Positions 15,878-23,882 of a stretch of 64,000 bases of DNA are shown here, piece by piece. Below the pieces are notes generated by a model. The model was not told the origin of the DNA and searched no databases. It saw only the letters and a program-made list of their open reading frames with translations. The stretch is from Aquiflexum lacus. Its GTDB lineage: Bacteria > Bacteroidota > Bacteroidia > Cytophagales > Cyclobacteriaceae. The position numbers and the translations under genes were made by a program. The stretch covers positions 62,001 through 126,000 of the forward strand of contig NZ_JABFHF010000007.1 in NCBI RefSeq assembly GCF_015476655.1, given 5' to 3'. Numbering within the stretch: position 1 is the first letter of the stretch; each line of letters starts with the position of its first letter.

Positions 15878-16205
15878 CAAAATAAATGCATGGCTTGAGG
15901 ATATTTTAAGATCGATTGACGAGATTTTTGATTTTTTACCTGAGAATAGAGATTTTTTCGAATTTCAAAAAGACATTAAAACTAAAAAAGCGGTTGAAAG
16001 AAATATTGAAATTATTGGAGAGGCGGTAAACAGATTAACTAATTACAAAAACACTAGCATTGAAATTCAAAATGCTAGGCAAATTATTGGGACGAGAAAC
16101 AGAATAGCTCACGAATATGACAACATTTCTGATGAAGTAATTTGGACAATAATTGTGAGAGAATTACCAAAATTAAAGGACGAAATAATAAAACTCAGAA
16201 AATGA
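15870..16205 (+). CDS. hepT: HepT-type HEPN ribonuclease toxin
   Basis: The 111-aa all-helical protein ends its core with RNRIAHEY (about residues 75-82), the Rx4HxY motif of HEPN RNases; the tyrosine is the residue AMPylated by MntA in studied systems. The segment KKAVERNIEIIGEAVNRL is typical of DUF86/HepT. It likely cleaves RNA when not neutralised and may contribute to plasmid or phage defence (family knowledge). Convergent with moaE with a 26-bp gap. Confidence 0.92.
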   Translation: MDNKINAWLEDILRSIDEIFDFLPENRDFFEFQKDIKTKKAVERNIEIIGEAVNRLTNYKNTSIEIQNARQIIGTRNRIAHEYDNISDEVIWTIIVRELPKLKDEIIKLRK

Positions 16206-16231
16206 AGCACCTGATTGGATAAAATAATTCA

Positions 16232-16678
16232 TCATGTATTCTCCTTCCAAACACTTTTCTCATTCTCCAAAATCTCCTTCCCCCAAACCGGAACTTCTTT
16301 TTTGATTTTTTCTACCAATTCTTCACAGGCATCAATGGCGGCTTTGCGGTGTTTGGAGGAAGTAAATACAAAAAGACAGATTTCTCCGGATTTGACTTCA
16401 CCAAGACTGTGGTAAATATGCATGCAGGAAAGTGGGTATTTGGCGAAAATGGCCTCGCGTATTTCAAATGCCTTCTCCAATGCCATTTCTTCATAGGCGG
16501 TGTATTCTATGGCAATGACTTTTCCTTCCTCTTTTTGATCTGCTCTTACCTGTCCCAGGAAAATACTGTGGCCGCCAATATCGGTTTTCGTACTGTGGTT
16601 AGCGATGGATTTGGCAATTTTATCAGGAGAAATGGCCCCCTGAACAAATATGTTTTTTGGTGTTCTTTTAGTTTCCAT
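16232..16678 (-). CDS. moaE: molybdopterin synthase catalytic subunit
   Basis: The 148-aa protein shows the MoaE signatures: GGHSIFLGQVRADQKEEG.V at about 36-54, IEYTAYEEMALEKA, the MHIYHSLGEVKSGE segment, and SKHRKAAIDACEELVEKIKKEVPVWGKE with the catalytic lysines. With MoaD it converts cPMP to molybdopterin. Last gene of the Moco cluster; its start overlaps the 3' end of moeB by 11 bp. Confidence 0.96.
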   Translation of the reverse strand: METKRTPKNIFVQGAISPDKIAKSIANHSTKTDIGGHSIFLGQVRADQKEEGKVIAIEYTAYEEMALEKAFEIREAIFAKYPLSCMHIYHSLGEVKSGEICLFVFTSSKHRKAAIDACEELVEKIKKEVPVWGKEILENEKSVWKENT

Positions 16679-17777
16679 GATAGTTTTTGTTGATCGGTGA
16701 ATCCAATGCTTCTATACCTCCCGAAATAGAATGGATTTTTTTTCCGGGAAAAGCTTTTTCCAATATTTTTACTGTTTTTAAACTTCTGATACCGCTTTGG
16801 CAAAATAACAATACGGGATCAATTGAATTCAAAACGCCGATAGTTTCTTCAATTTCAGAGACAGGAAAAGACAGGTGTTTTATTTTTTTAAGCCTAGGGG
16901 CTTCATCTTTTTCTCTGACATCGATCAGCTTTCCATCAGGAAATTTCTTCAAAAGTCCAATGGCTTCTACCCAGTTAATACTGTCACCATTTCCACAAAC
17001 AACAGCATAGTCAACTTCCATGAATTCGGCAATGGTATTTGGCATCGAAAGATGGGCATCAGGATTTTTATTCAGGCCAACTTCGTAGGATTGGTGATCA
17101 AGCAGATTGTAGAAAAGCATTTTATCTATCAAGGTACTGCCAAATCCTGTTATAAATTTAATGGCTTCTGTTGCCTGAATTGTCCCGATAATGCCTGGCA
17201 ATACGCCCAAAACACCCGTCTCGTTGCAATTGGGAATTTCATAAGCAGTAGGCGGATCAGGGAAAAGATCTCTATAATTGACGCTATTGGAATCTTTTGC
17301 ATTGAGGATTCCAACTTGTCCCTGATTTTGATAAATGGCTCCAAATACCAAAGGTTTTTTCAATAAGACACATATGTCATTGACCAGGTACCGGGTGGGG
17401 AAATTGTCCGAACCATCTAGGATCAAGTCATATTTTGAAATTACGGGTGCAGCATTTTCGGTGGTGATAAACTCTGGAATACAATCAATATGGATATCAG
17501 AATATTTGGATTTCAAAAAATGAGCGGCAGTTTCCGCTTTGTTTAATCCAAGGTCACTTTCACCAAAAAGTATCTGTCTGTTTAGATTGGACAATGAAAC
17601 CATATCACCATCCATGATGCCTATAGTACCCACACCTGCAGCAGCCAAATATAACAATGCCGGACACCCTAATCCTCCAGCACCAATTACCAATATTTTG
17701 GAATGCTTAAGTTTTTCTTGGGCCTCTTTTCCAAATCCGGGCAATACCTGTTGTCTTGCAAATCTGTCCATAATCAT
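16668..17777 (-). CDS. moeB: MoeB/ThiF-type adenylyltransferase fused to a rhodanese domain
   Basis: Residues 1-245 form the E1-like domain: nucleotide loop VIGAGGLGCPALLYLAAAGVG (30-50), D.V..SNLNRQILF, the DGSDNFPTRYLVND stretch, and PNCNETGVLGVLPGIIGTIQA. Residues about 268-360 are a rhodanese domain with active-site loop CQSGIRS. The enzyme adenylates the MoaD C-terminal glycine; the rhodanese may supply the sulphur, as in eukaryotic MOCS3. The two CxxC zinc pairs of E. coli MoeB are absent (YRDLFP instead of YRCLFP). Its ATG overlaps the mobA stop by 4 bp. Confidence 0.92.
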   Translation of the reverse strand: MIMDRFARQQVLPGFGKEAQEKLKHSKILVIGAGGLGCPALLYLAAAGVGTIGIMDGDMVSLSNLNRQILFGESDLGLNKAETAAHFLKSKYSDIHIDCIPEFITTENAAPVISKYDLILDGSDNFPTRYLVNDICVLLKKPLVFGAIYQNQGQVGILNAKDSNSVNYRDLFPDPPTAYEIPNCNETGVLGVLPGIIGTIQATEAIKFITGFGSTLIDKMLFYNLLDHQSYEVGLNKNPDAHLSMPNTIAEFMEVDYAVVCGNGDSINWVEAIGLLKKFPDGKLIDVREKDEAPRLKKIKHLSFPVSEIEETIGVLNSIDPVLLFCQSGIRSLKTVKILEKAFPGKKIHSISGGIEALDSPINKNYHGN

Positions 17778-18355
17778 TTCCTGTTCCAGTGTTTCAGTTC
17801 TTCCCTACTATTAATATTTGTCAAAGCATTTGGTTCTATTTTTTCAAAATGATCCATTTTTACTTTGTGGTGGTTTTGGGAACAAATAAAATCCTGCATC
17901 TTGAGTCGGTCATATTTTAAATGCACCTTTAGCTCAGGAAGGATGGATTTGGGATAAATGGCCAATAGGGGATTGATAAATCCATTAGTCTCGGCCACTG
18001 TAGTCATATTTTCTCTGCTATTGTCAATCAAGTGATCGATGGCTTTCTTGGTAAGAAAGGGCATATCACATCCCAACAGTAAGACATAAGCAGCGGAGGT
18101 CTGTTGTAAAGCAGTCATCAAACCTCCCATGGGACCTTTATTCTTAATTTTGTCCTTGTATAAAGGTAAGCAAAATTGAGTGTAATCGGGATTTTCTGTA
18201 ATCAATTTTACCTCCAAAGGGATCGATTGTAAGGTTTTGATGACTGAGGTAATCATTGGTGAACCATTTAATAATGCCAGGCCCTTATCTTCCCCCATTC
18301 GAAGGCTTTTACCACCGGCCAATATAAAGGCTTCTATGTCTTTAAATAAAATCAC
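17774..18355 (-). CDS. mobA: molybdenum cofactor guanylyltransferase
   Basis: The 193-aa protein has the MobA nucleotidyltransferase signature FILAGGKSLRMGEDKGLALL (10-29), the KGPMGGLMTAL loop and the metal-binding LGCDMPFL. It links GMP to molybdopterin to give the bis-MGD cofactor used by DMSO-reductase-family enzymes such as periplasmic nitrate reductase. Start is GTG (18355), the only candidate ahead of the essential loop. Translationally coupled to moeB. Confidence 0.93.
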   Translation of the reverse strand: MILFKDIEAFILAGGKSLRMGEDKGLALLNGSPMITSVIKTLQSIPLEVKLITENPDYTQFCLPLYKDKIKNKGPMGGLMTALQQTSAAYVLLLGCDMPFLTKKAIDHLIDNSRENMTTVAETNGFINPLLAIYPKSILPELKVHLKYDRLKMQDFICSQNHHKVKMDHFEKIEPNALTNINSREELKHWNRK

Positions 18356-18427
18356 TGAATTCTAGATTTCCCAAAAGAAAAATAACCAAATAACCAACCC
18401 ATAATTTATCAATACCCCATCGCTCAA

Positions 18428-18658
18428 TCACCCTCCCGAAAAAGGTGGCAGCAGTGCCACTTCGGCACCAAGGGGTATCATGGTTTTTCCAACTGCCTGC
18501 TTTCTATTGACCGCAAGGCTGAATTTGATATGTTTCAGATCGGGAAATTGTTGGTGCAGAAACCCAAGGAGGACTTCTGTGTCAGGCATGTATTGCAATT
18601 CCAATTCATTCGTCCGGATTTTTTCTGCTACCATTCCGAAGGCTTTGACCTTAATCAT
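18428..18658 (-). CDS. moaD: molybdopterin synthase sulphur carrier subunit
   Basis: A 76-aa ubiquitin-like protein ending in PPFSGG, the Gly-Gly tail that MoeB adenylates and that carries the thiocarboxylate. Other MoaD traits: IKVKAFGMVAEKI at the start and FSLAVNRKQA.....L..GAEVALLPP. Lies 72 bp ahead of mobA and 39 bp behind the TauE-like gene. Confidence 0.94.
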   Translation of the reverse strand: MIKVKAFGMVAEKIRTNELELQYMPDTEVLLGFLHQQFPDLKHIKFSLAVNRKQAVGKTMIPLGAEVALLPPFSGG

Positions 18659-18697
18659 AAGCTATTATTTTTTTAATTTAAATTTAATCAAAATCTA

Positions 18698-19441
18698 TTA
18701 GCCAGTCCATATTAATTTAACAGCAGCAATGAACAGGACCACAGTCAGCAAATATTTGATGGCAACAGGATTGAACTTTCTGGCACCCAAATAAGCGCCA
18801 AGCCCTCCTCCTAAAATAGTCAGAGGCATCACAATCCATAACTGCTGATCAATCTGAATCTGAAAGCCATCAGCTCCCAGAAAGCCGGAAACAGAATTCA
18901 GGAAAATAAACAGGGCACTGACCGCGGCGGTTTCCTTCATAGTGGTCCAGCCCAGCATCAACAGAATGGGGGAAAGGATGATTCCACCACCAATACCAAT
19001 CAGGCCGGAAAAGAAGCCTATCAATAATCCCAAAAGAGGTGCCATCCACCATTTTTGTTCGACTGAATTGCCTTCATTGATAGGGAAGACATTGAGAAAT
19101 CTCAGGATGGGGAAGAAAAGCAAAATTCCTAATATCCTTTTGTAAAGGATGGTATCTACCAAAATTGAACCGCCTAGATATGCTGCAGGAATGGAAAAAA
19201 TGATCAGGGAAAGAAACAATCTATTTGGAAAAACCACAGTCTTTCTGAATCCAAAAAAAGCCATCATGGACACAAACATATTCATGATGAGTGCAGTGGG
19301 GCGGATTTGCTCAGGAGCAAAGTTCAATAAAGCCAATACCATCAGATAACTGCTGGCACCTCCATGGCCCACTGAAGCATATAAAAATGCCACCAAGGGT
19401 AGGACGAGATACAGAAAAAGATCGCTCAGTTCCAATGCCAT
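18698..19441 (-). CDS. TauE/SafE-family membrane transporter
   Basis: A 247-aa protein with about eight membrane helices and the family repeats: FLYASVGHGGASSYLMVL near the start and FSGLIGIGGGIILSPILLML (about 140-159). TauE/SafE proteins export or import sulphite, organosulphonates and related anions. It sits inside the Moco cluster, 3 bp behind moeA and 39 bp before moaD, all on one strand, so it likely serves the same pathway, for example an oxyanion or sulphur compound linked to a molybdoenzyme (inference). Confidence 0.9.
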   Translation of the reverse strand: MALELSDLFLYLVLPLVAFLYASVGHGGASSYLMVLALLNFAPEQIRPTALIMNMFVSMMAFFGFRKTVVFPNRLFLSLIIFSIPAAYLGGSILVDTILYKRILGILLFFPILRFLNVFPINEGNSVEQKWWMAPLLGLLIGFFSGLIGIGGGIILSPILLMLGWTTMKETAAVSALFIFLNSVSGFLGADGFQIQIDQQLWIVMPLTILGGGLGAYLGARKFNPVAIKYLLTVVLFIAAVKLIWTG

Positions 19442-19444
19442 ATT

Positions 19445-20626
19445 TTACCAAACATAAACATTGACAGGGGCGCCGGCCTGTAGAGATTCCACTTCTTCCC
19501 CGATTTCTGCAATGCAATTGGCAGTCCCATAAGAAATCAGGTTAAAAGATTCCTGTCCTGGAAGGATGTGAACTGAGCCATTTTGTAATTTTGCTTTGAG
19601 AAAATGGGAGATCCCGGCTTTTTTTATATAATCATATACCAAAGGGAAACTCCCCGTTGGTTCCCAAACATTGGTTTTGCCCATCCATGCCATCAGACAA
19701 GGCTTGACATATTGGTTGAAGCAGGTGAGGGTGGAAGCCGGATTTCCAGGTAAGGCAAAGATCCATTGGTTTTGTCTTTGGCCGACGAAAAGCGGTTTGC
19801 CGGGTTTTTGCCTGATTTTGTAGAAAAGTTCTTTTACTCCTGCTTTTTCCAAACTCCCTTTCACAAAATCATAATCGCCTACTGAGATTCCTCCGGAAAT
19901 AAGGACGACATCGAATTTTTCAATAAAGCGGTCTATGGTTGCCTGCAATTTAGCCGGTTCATCCAAGGCCGTGGCCAATTCAATTTCATCTATTCCCAAC
20001 TGTTTGAGGTAGGTTTTGAGAACAGGGCCATTGGAATTATACACTTTTCCAAAACTTAAAGGCTTTCCGATTTCCTCCAATTCATCCCCTGTCAGAATGA
20101 TTCCTACCGTAGGTTTTGAAAATACTCTGACTTCATGGAGTCCAACTGAAGAAAGCAAGCCAATCATTCCCGGAGTGATTTCAGATCCTTTTAAGGCTAT
20201 GATATCGCCAACCTTATTTTGTGCTCCTTGAGACCTGAGGTTGGACCCTTTTTCAAATATATCTGTCTCAAATGATAATGTATTTCCGTCTATCTTCACC
20301 CATTCCTGAGGAATAATGGTATCTGCACCCTTTGGTACCGGGGCTCCTGTAAAGATCCGTATGGCTTCATTTTCATCCAACACAAAATCCTCCAATTCCC
20401 CAGCCCTGATTTTGGTCTCATTCCTCAGCTTTCTTTTGTTGTCCCCATCCTTCCAAGCAATGGCATAGCCATCCATGGCTGAGTTGTCAAAAAATGGTAT
20501 ATCATAACCGGAAGGAATATCCTCGGCCAAAAACATTCCCAAGGCTTCCTCTAAAGGCATGTAAACAGGTTGACCCTTTATGATGTATTTGGATAAAATC
20601 TCTTTGGCTTTAGTTACGGATATCAT
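19445..20626 (-). CDS. moeA: molybdopterin molybdotransferase
   Basis: A 393-aa protein from ATG 20626 (MISVTKAKEILSKY). An upstream TTG at 20671 would add 15 residues without homology to MoeA starts. Signatures: FDNSAMDGYAIAW, RIFTGAPVPKGADTIIPQE, GDELEEIGKPLSFGKVYNSNG, and the SGGISVGDYDFVK loop. It inserts molybdate into adenylated molybdopterin. It is followed at 3 bp by the TauE-like gene; a 175-bp gap separates it from moaA. Confidence 0.95.
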   Translation of the reverse strand: MISVTKAKEILSKYIIKGQPVYMPLEEALGMFLAEDIPSGYDIPFFDNSAMDGYAIAWKDGDNKRKLRNETKIRAGELEDFVLDENEAIRIFTGAPVPKGADTIIPQEWVKIDGNTLSFETDIFEKGSNLRSQGAQNKVGDIIALKGSEITPGMIGLLSSVGLHEVRVFSKPTVGIILTGDELEEIGKPLSFGKVYNSNGPVLKTYLKQLGIDEIELATALDEPAKLQATIDRFIEKFDVVLISGGISVGDYDFVKGSLEKAGVKELFYKIRQKPGKPLFVGQRQNQWIFALPGNPASTLTCFNQYVKPCLMAWMGKTNVWEPTGSFPLVYDYIKKAGISHFLKAKLQNGSVHILPGQESFNLISYGTANCIAEIGEEVESLQAGAPVNVYVW

Positions 20627-20801
20627 CTTTATGTTTAAATCTTTGGGGTTTTTTAGGTTTCCAAAGATCAATCAATTCTTAATGCGATATTGATTGATAT
20701 TTGGATATTAAGATATTGTTTGGTAGGCCTACATTGAATTATCTAGATTTGAATATTATGGATGCTCTATTGATTTTACTTCGTGAAAAATCATAAAGGA
20801 A

Positions 20802-21782
20802 TTAACCTCCTATTTTGATCATGCTACGGTTTTCGATTTTATCGGCATCAGCCTTTTCATAGTCTTGGGTAAACTGTCCACCTAAGATGGCATGCTTCCT
20901 GAAAATAGAAAGTTTGATCAAAGGAAGTATATCCTCACCTTTTCTTAAAGTCCCCAATAAATCCATTTCTTCTTTTCCAAAAAGGCAGTTTTTCATTTTT
21001 CCATCTGCTGTGATTCTCATCCTGTTGCAGCTGCCACAAAAATGCTCGCTCATGGTGGTGATAAAGGCAAAGGTGCCTTGATGACCAACTGCTTTGAATT
21101 TTTTGGCGGTGTCATGTTTTTCGTCTACCAATTTGACGGTGTCAAATTCAGTCTGTACCATTTCCAGCATTTGACGGGCAGTGATTACTTTATCACTTTT
21201 CCAATGATTGCCTGTAAATGGCATGAATTCTATGAAACGTACATGAAGCGGTAATTTTTCGGTAATCTTTACAAATCCCAAAAGCTCTTTTTCAATAATT
21301 CCATTGAGAGCTACCGCATTTATTTTGACCCGGAAGCCATTATCCAAAAGCAAAATGATATTGTCCCAAACTTGTTGGAATTGATTTCTTTTGGTCAGTT
21401 TGAAAAAAGTCTCCGGATCCAAAGTATCCAAACTGACATTCAGGGAACGGATGCCGGCCTCTTTGAACAACTCCAAATGCTTGTGCACCAATACCCCGTT
21501 GGTGGTCAGGGTCAGTTCAACAGGAAGTTTGGATAACCTTCTTACAATCTCGGGAAACTCTTTCCTTACCAATGGTTCTCCTCCGGTCAACCGGATTTTG
21601 TTCACGCCCAAGCCTACAAATGTCTTTGCTATGGACTCGATCTCATCAGTGGACATGAGTTTGGAATTGGGCATGCATTCGATCTCCTCATTGGGCATAC
21701 AATAGGCACAGCGGAAATTGCAGCTATCAGTGAGCGATATCCGGAGGTAATTGTGAATCCTTTGATGTTGGTCTATGAGCAT
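20802..21782 (-). CDS. moaA: GTP 3',8-cyclase
   Basis: The radical-SAM cluster motif CNFRCAYC lies near residue 18 of the 326-aa protein, and the second Fe-S site is CGSCNRMRITADGKMKNCLF. The C-terminus ends in the essential GG. It converts GTP to the cPMP precursor 3',8-cH2GTP together with MoaC, which is not in this window. I chose the ATG at 21782: the open frame extends to 21950, but the extra 56 residues show no homology and run into the GA-rich repeat at 21860-21881. Confidence 0.95.
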   Translation of the reverse strand: MLIDQHQRIHNYLRISLTDSCNFRCAYCMPNEEIECMPNSKLMSTDEIESIAKTFVGLGVNKIRLTGGEPLVRKEFPEIVRRLSKLPVELTLTTNGVLVHKHLELFKEAGIRSLNVSLDTLDPETFFKLTKRNQFQQVWDNIILLLDNGFRVKINAVALNGIIEKELLGFVKITEKLPLHVRFIEFMPFTGNHWKSDKVITARQMLEMVQTEFDTVKLVDEKHDTAKKFKAVGHQGTFAFITTMSEHFCGSCNRMRITADGKMKNCLFGKEEMDLLGTLRKGEDILPLIKLSIFRKHAILGGQFTQDYEKADADKIENRSMIKIGG

Positions 21783-21859
21783 GCAATCCTTCTTGGATGA
21801 AAAACAAAGATGTCTAAAAAGTGAAAGAAATGAAAGGAATATGTGTTGGATAGTTGGGA

Positions 21860-21881
21860 GACGGAAGACCGAAGACCGAAG
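21860..21881 (+). repeat. 22-bp GACGGAAGAC repeat, copy 1
   Basis: GACGGAAGACCGAAGACCGA followed by AG. It differs at two of 22 positions from the copy at 58286-58307 and is also closely matched by the inverted copy at 58471-58492. It lies in the promoter region of moaA. Confidence 0.6.
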
Positions 21882-22053
21882 TTGGTCGTAAGTGAAATTC
21901 AAGCTTCTCTTTGTTAGAGAGCTAAAATTGGTGAAATTAGTCGATTCCAAATAGAAATGTTTGGCTATACAGAGGAATGGAAGTATTTTAAAAAAATATG
22001 ACTAGTAATTCAACTAATTTTCGTCTTGATAAAAAAACTTAGAACTTCCCTTT

Positions 22054-22575
22054 ATGGAACATATTCTAAAGACAGAGAGACTTATAATCAGGAAATTGAA
22101 TCTTGATGACACACTCTTTATAGTAAAATTGCTTAACAGCCCCGGTTGGTTAAGGTATATTGGCGATAGGGGAGTCAGAAATTTAGAGGATGCAAAAAAT
22201 TATCTTCAAAATGGCCCTTTGCTCAGTTATGAAAAATATGGGTTTGGACTTTATCTAGTTGAGTTACTTGAGTCGGGTAATCCCATTGGAATGTGCGGAA
22301 TTCTCAAAAGAGACAGTCTAGAGTATCCTGATATGGGTTTTGCTTTTTTGCCGGAATATATGGGGAAAGGATATGCTTATGAGGCAGCTGATGCGGTCAT
22401 TCAATATGCAGGTGAACAGTTGCGGATCAAAACTTTATTGGCCATCACACTTCCTGAAAATGCAACTTCAATCAAACTGTTGGAAAAAGTAGGGATGAAA
22501 TTCGAAAGTGTAGTTAAATCACCTGACGGGAAAGAAAACCTGAATCTTTACAAATTGGAATTGAAGACTGATTAA
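22054..22575 (+). CDS. GNAT-family N-acetyltransferase (RimJ/RimL-like)
   Basis: The 173-aa product begins with the typical TERLIIRKLNLDD and contains the acetyl-CoA loop region DMGFAFLPEYMGKGYAYEAA (about 91-110) and NATSIKLLEKVGMKFE (about 136-151). This is the Acetyltransf_3 group that acetylates ribosomal proteins or small amines; the substrate is unknown. Monocistronic. Confidence 0.9.
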   Translation: MEHILKTERLIIRKLNLDDTLFIVKLLNSPGWLRYIGDRGVRNLEDAKNYLQNGPLLSYEKYGFGLYLVELLESGNPIGMCGILKRDSLEYPDMGFAFLPEYMGKGYAYEAADAVIQYAGEQLRIKTLLAITLPENATSIKLLEKVGMKFESVVKSPDGKENLNLYKLELKTD

Positions 22576-22594
22576 TGTTTGTTTTTAGATTTAT

Positions 22595-22677
22595 GGAACG
22601 CAGATGACGCTGATTGGGCTGATGCACACAGATAAAAAATCAGTGGAAATCAGCTTGATCAGTGTCATCCTCGTTCT
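22595..22677. repeat. dispersed imperfect-palindrome repeat (GAACGCAGATGACGC type)
   Basis: The left arm GAACGCAGATGACGCTGAT (22596-22614) pairs with the right arm at 22658-22676, whose reverse complement is GAACGAGGATGACACTGAT (16 of 19 identical). The inner part (CACACAGAT...ATCAGTGG) can also pair. This element type is scattered through intergenic DNA of many bacteria, including Bacteroidetes (recalled knowledge, not searched). It lies just behind the GNAT gene and could form a long RNA hairpin. Confidence 0.6.
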
Positions 22678-22715
22678 ATCAAACGATTCTACAGAATCTC
22701 ATGAATATTAACTGA

Positions 22716-23270
22716 TCAAAGAAGTTCGATTTCTTTCAGTGATTTTATCACCTCTTTTTCAAATCTGGTTTCTTTGACCAAGGGCTTCTCTTTGACCAAA
22801 GGCTTCAGAATATTTTCCCATTTTTTGACCAACGGCCATTCTCCATCAAGATCCGATAACTTATCACAATCATAGATTTCCAAAACATGGGTTTTGTCCA
22901 TACATTCTATGTGGATTGCCAAATGATCTATGATCTGTCTCTTGTCTTTTCCATTGCTTATTTCGTGCTCAACTTTCTGAACAGAAATTCTATGGGATTT
23001 TTGGAGATCTATGATCGTCGTTTCTGAAGGGGTTCCGAAATATACATAAATGAGCTTTTTATTTTTGATATCGAGACCCATGCCGTATAATCCTCGCCAA
23101 TGATCTTCATGGTCAAATTGAAGTTGGGATGCCTGACGGATATTGTCAAGAAATTCTTGCTGCGATTTCAATCTCCGTTTTTGTTTTCTGCTGTAATAAT
23201 ATAGTGGCCAGATAAAAGCCAACAATGCGATCAGGGATATACCCAATGACGCAGGATCAATGTCTAACAT
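22716..23270 (-). CDS. membrane-anchored protein of unknown function
   Basis: A 184-aa protein with one N-terminal membrane helix (about 8-26, LGISLIALLAFIWPLYYY) followed by a basic stretch (RKQKRRLKSQQ) and a cytoplasmic domain of mixed alpha/beta type. The pattern GMGLDIKNKKLIYVYF and VQKVEHEISNGKDKRQIIDHLAIHIEC suggests a PH-like or LURP-like beta domain, but I cannot assign a family. Alone between two repeats. Confidence 0.65.
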   Translation of the reverse strand: MLDIDPASLGISLIALLAFIWPLYYYSRKQKRRLKSQQEFLDNIRQASQLQFDHEDHWRGLYGMGLDIKNKKLIYVYFGTPSETTIIDLQKSHRISVQKVEHEISNGKDKRQIIDHLAIHIECMDKTHVLEIYDCDKLSDLDGEWPLVKKWENILKPLVKEKPLVKETRFEKEVIKSLKEIELL

Positions 23271-23389
23271 GATGTAAGTGTAAATTTGTGAATGTAAAAG
23301 GAAGAATTTGGGATAACCGAAGTTTATCGGGAATCCATAAATCAGCTTAAAGGAGGAATTGGACCTTTAGCTACTCTTTCAATTCACAT

Positions 23390-23743
23390 TTAAAGAAAAA
23401 AATGGAAGGGGTAAAGTAGTTTTTGAATATCAAAAAATCTCAACTTCTTCTTGAACCAATCTGACCGGAGGGTTCCAATTTCTAGTAATGTCGAACCTTC
23501 ATTTGAACCAAGACCCAAACCTGCATCTCCCAGATCCTTAATTTTAATAGAAGGAATAAGGATTTTTTCAAATGATGTTTCTACAAAAAAATGGAAATCT
23601 CCATCAACTTGAGAATCGCTAAGGAAATCCTGCTCAAATGAAAGCAACTGTTTATCCTCAATTTCGGAGAATCCGCTCAAAATACTGTTTGATCCAATGA
23701 CCAATACCAGCAATAAGGATAAGGAGTTAAAGAGGCTTTTCAT
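23390..23743 (-). CDS. small exported protein, unknown
   Basis: 117 aa with a signal peptide (about 1-20, LFNSLSLLLVLVIGSNS) and a short mature part (SFEQDFLSDSQVDGDFHFFV, GLGLGSNEGST, then a hydrophobic end LYPFHFFL). No recognised family. Codon use is acceptable and the ATG is well placed, but it may be a species-specific or decayed gene. Confidence 0.45.
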   Translation of the reverse strand: MKSLFNSLSLLLVLVIGSNSILSGFSEIEDKQLLSFEQDFLSDSQVDGDFHFFVETSFEKILIPSIKIKDLGDAGLGLGSNEGSTLLEIGTLRSDWFKKKLRFFDIQKLLYPFHFFL

Positions 23744-23882
23744 TTATCTTTTGAGGATCTCTCAATATGGGGCAAATATCATTTTATTCTTGATCAAAAT
23801 GTGAACCATATCTTAATTTATTTTCAACAAAGTGAAAAAATATTTCCAACAAACACGACATTTGATTCAATTTCTCTGAACT

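Noticed and set aside
20627-20801. Moco riboswitch between moaA and moeA
   Set aside because: Only AT-rich partially repetitive DNA (ATATTGATTGATATTTGG) is seen; no Moco-riboswitch-like GC-rich helices and these are not known from this phylum.
21783-21950. 56-residue N-terminal extension of MoaA
   Set aside because: No homology to MoaA starts and derived from a GA-rich repeat; the ATG at 21782 gives a normal 326-aa MoaA.
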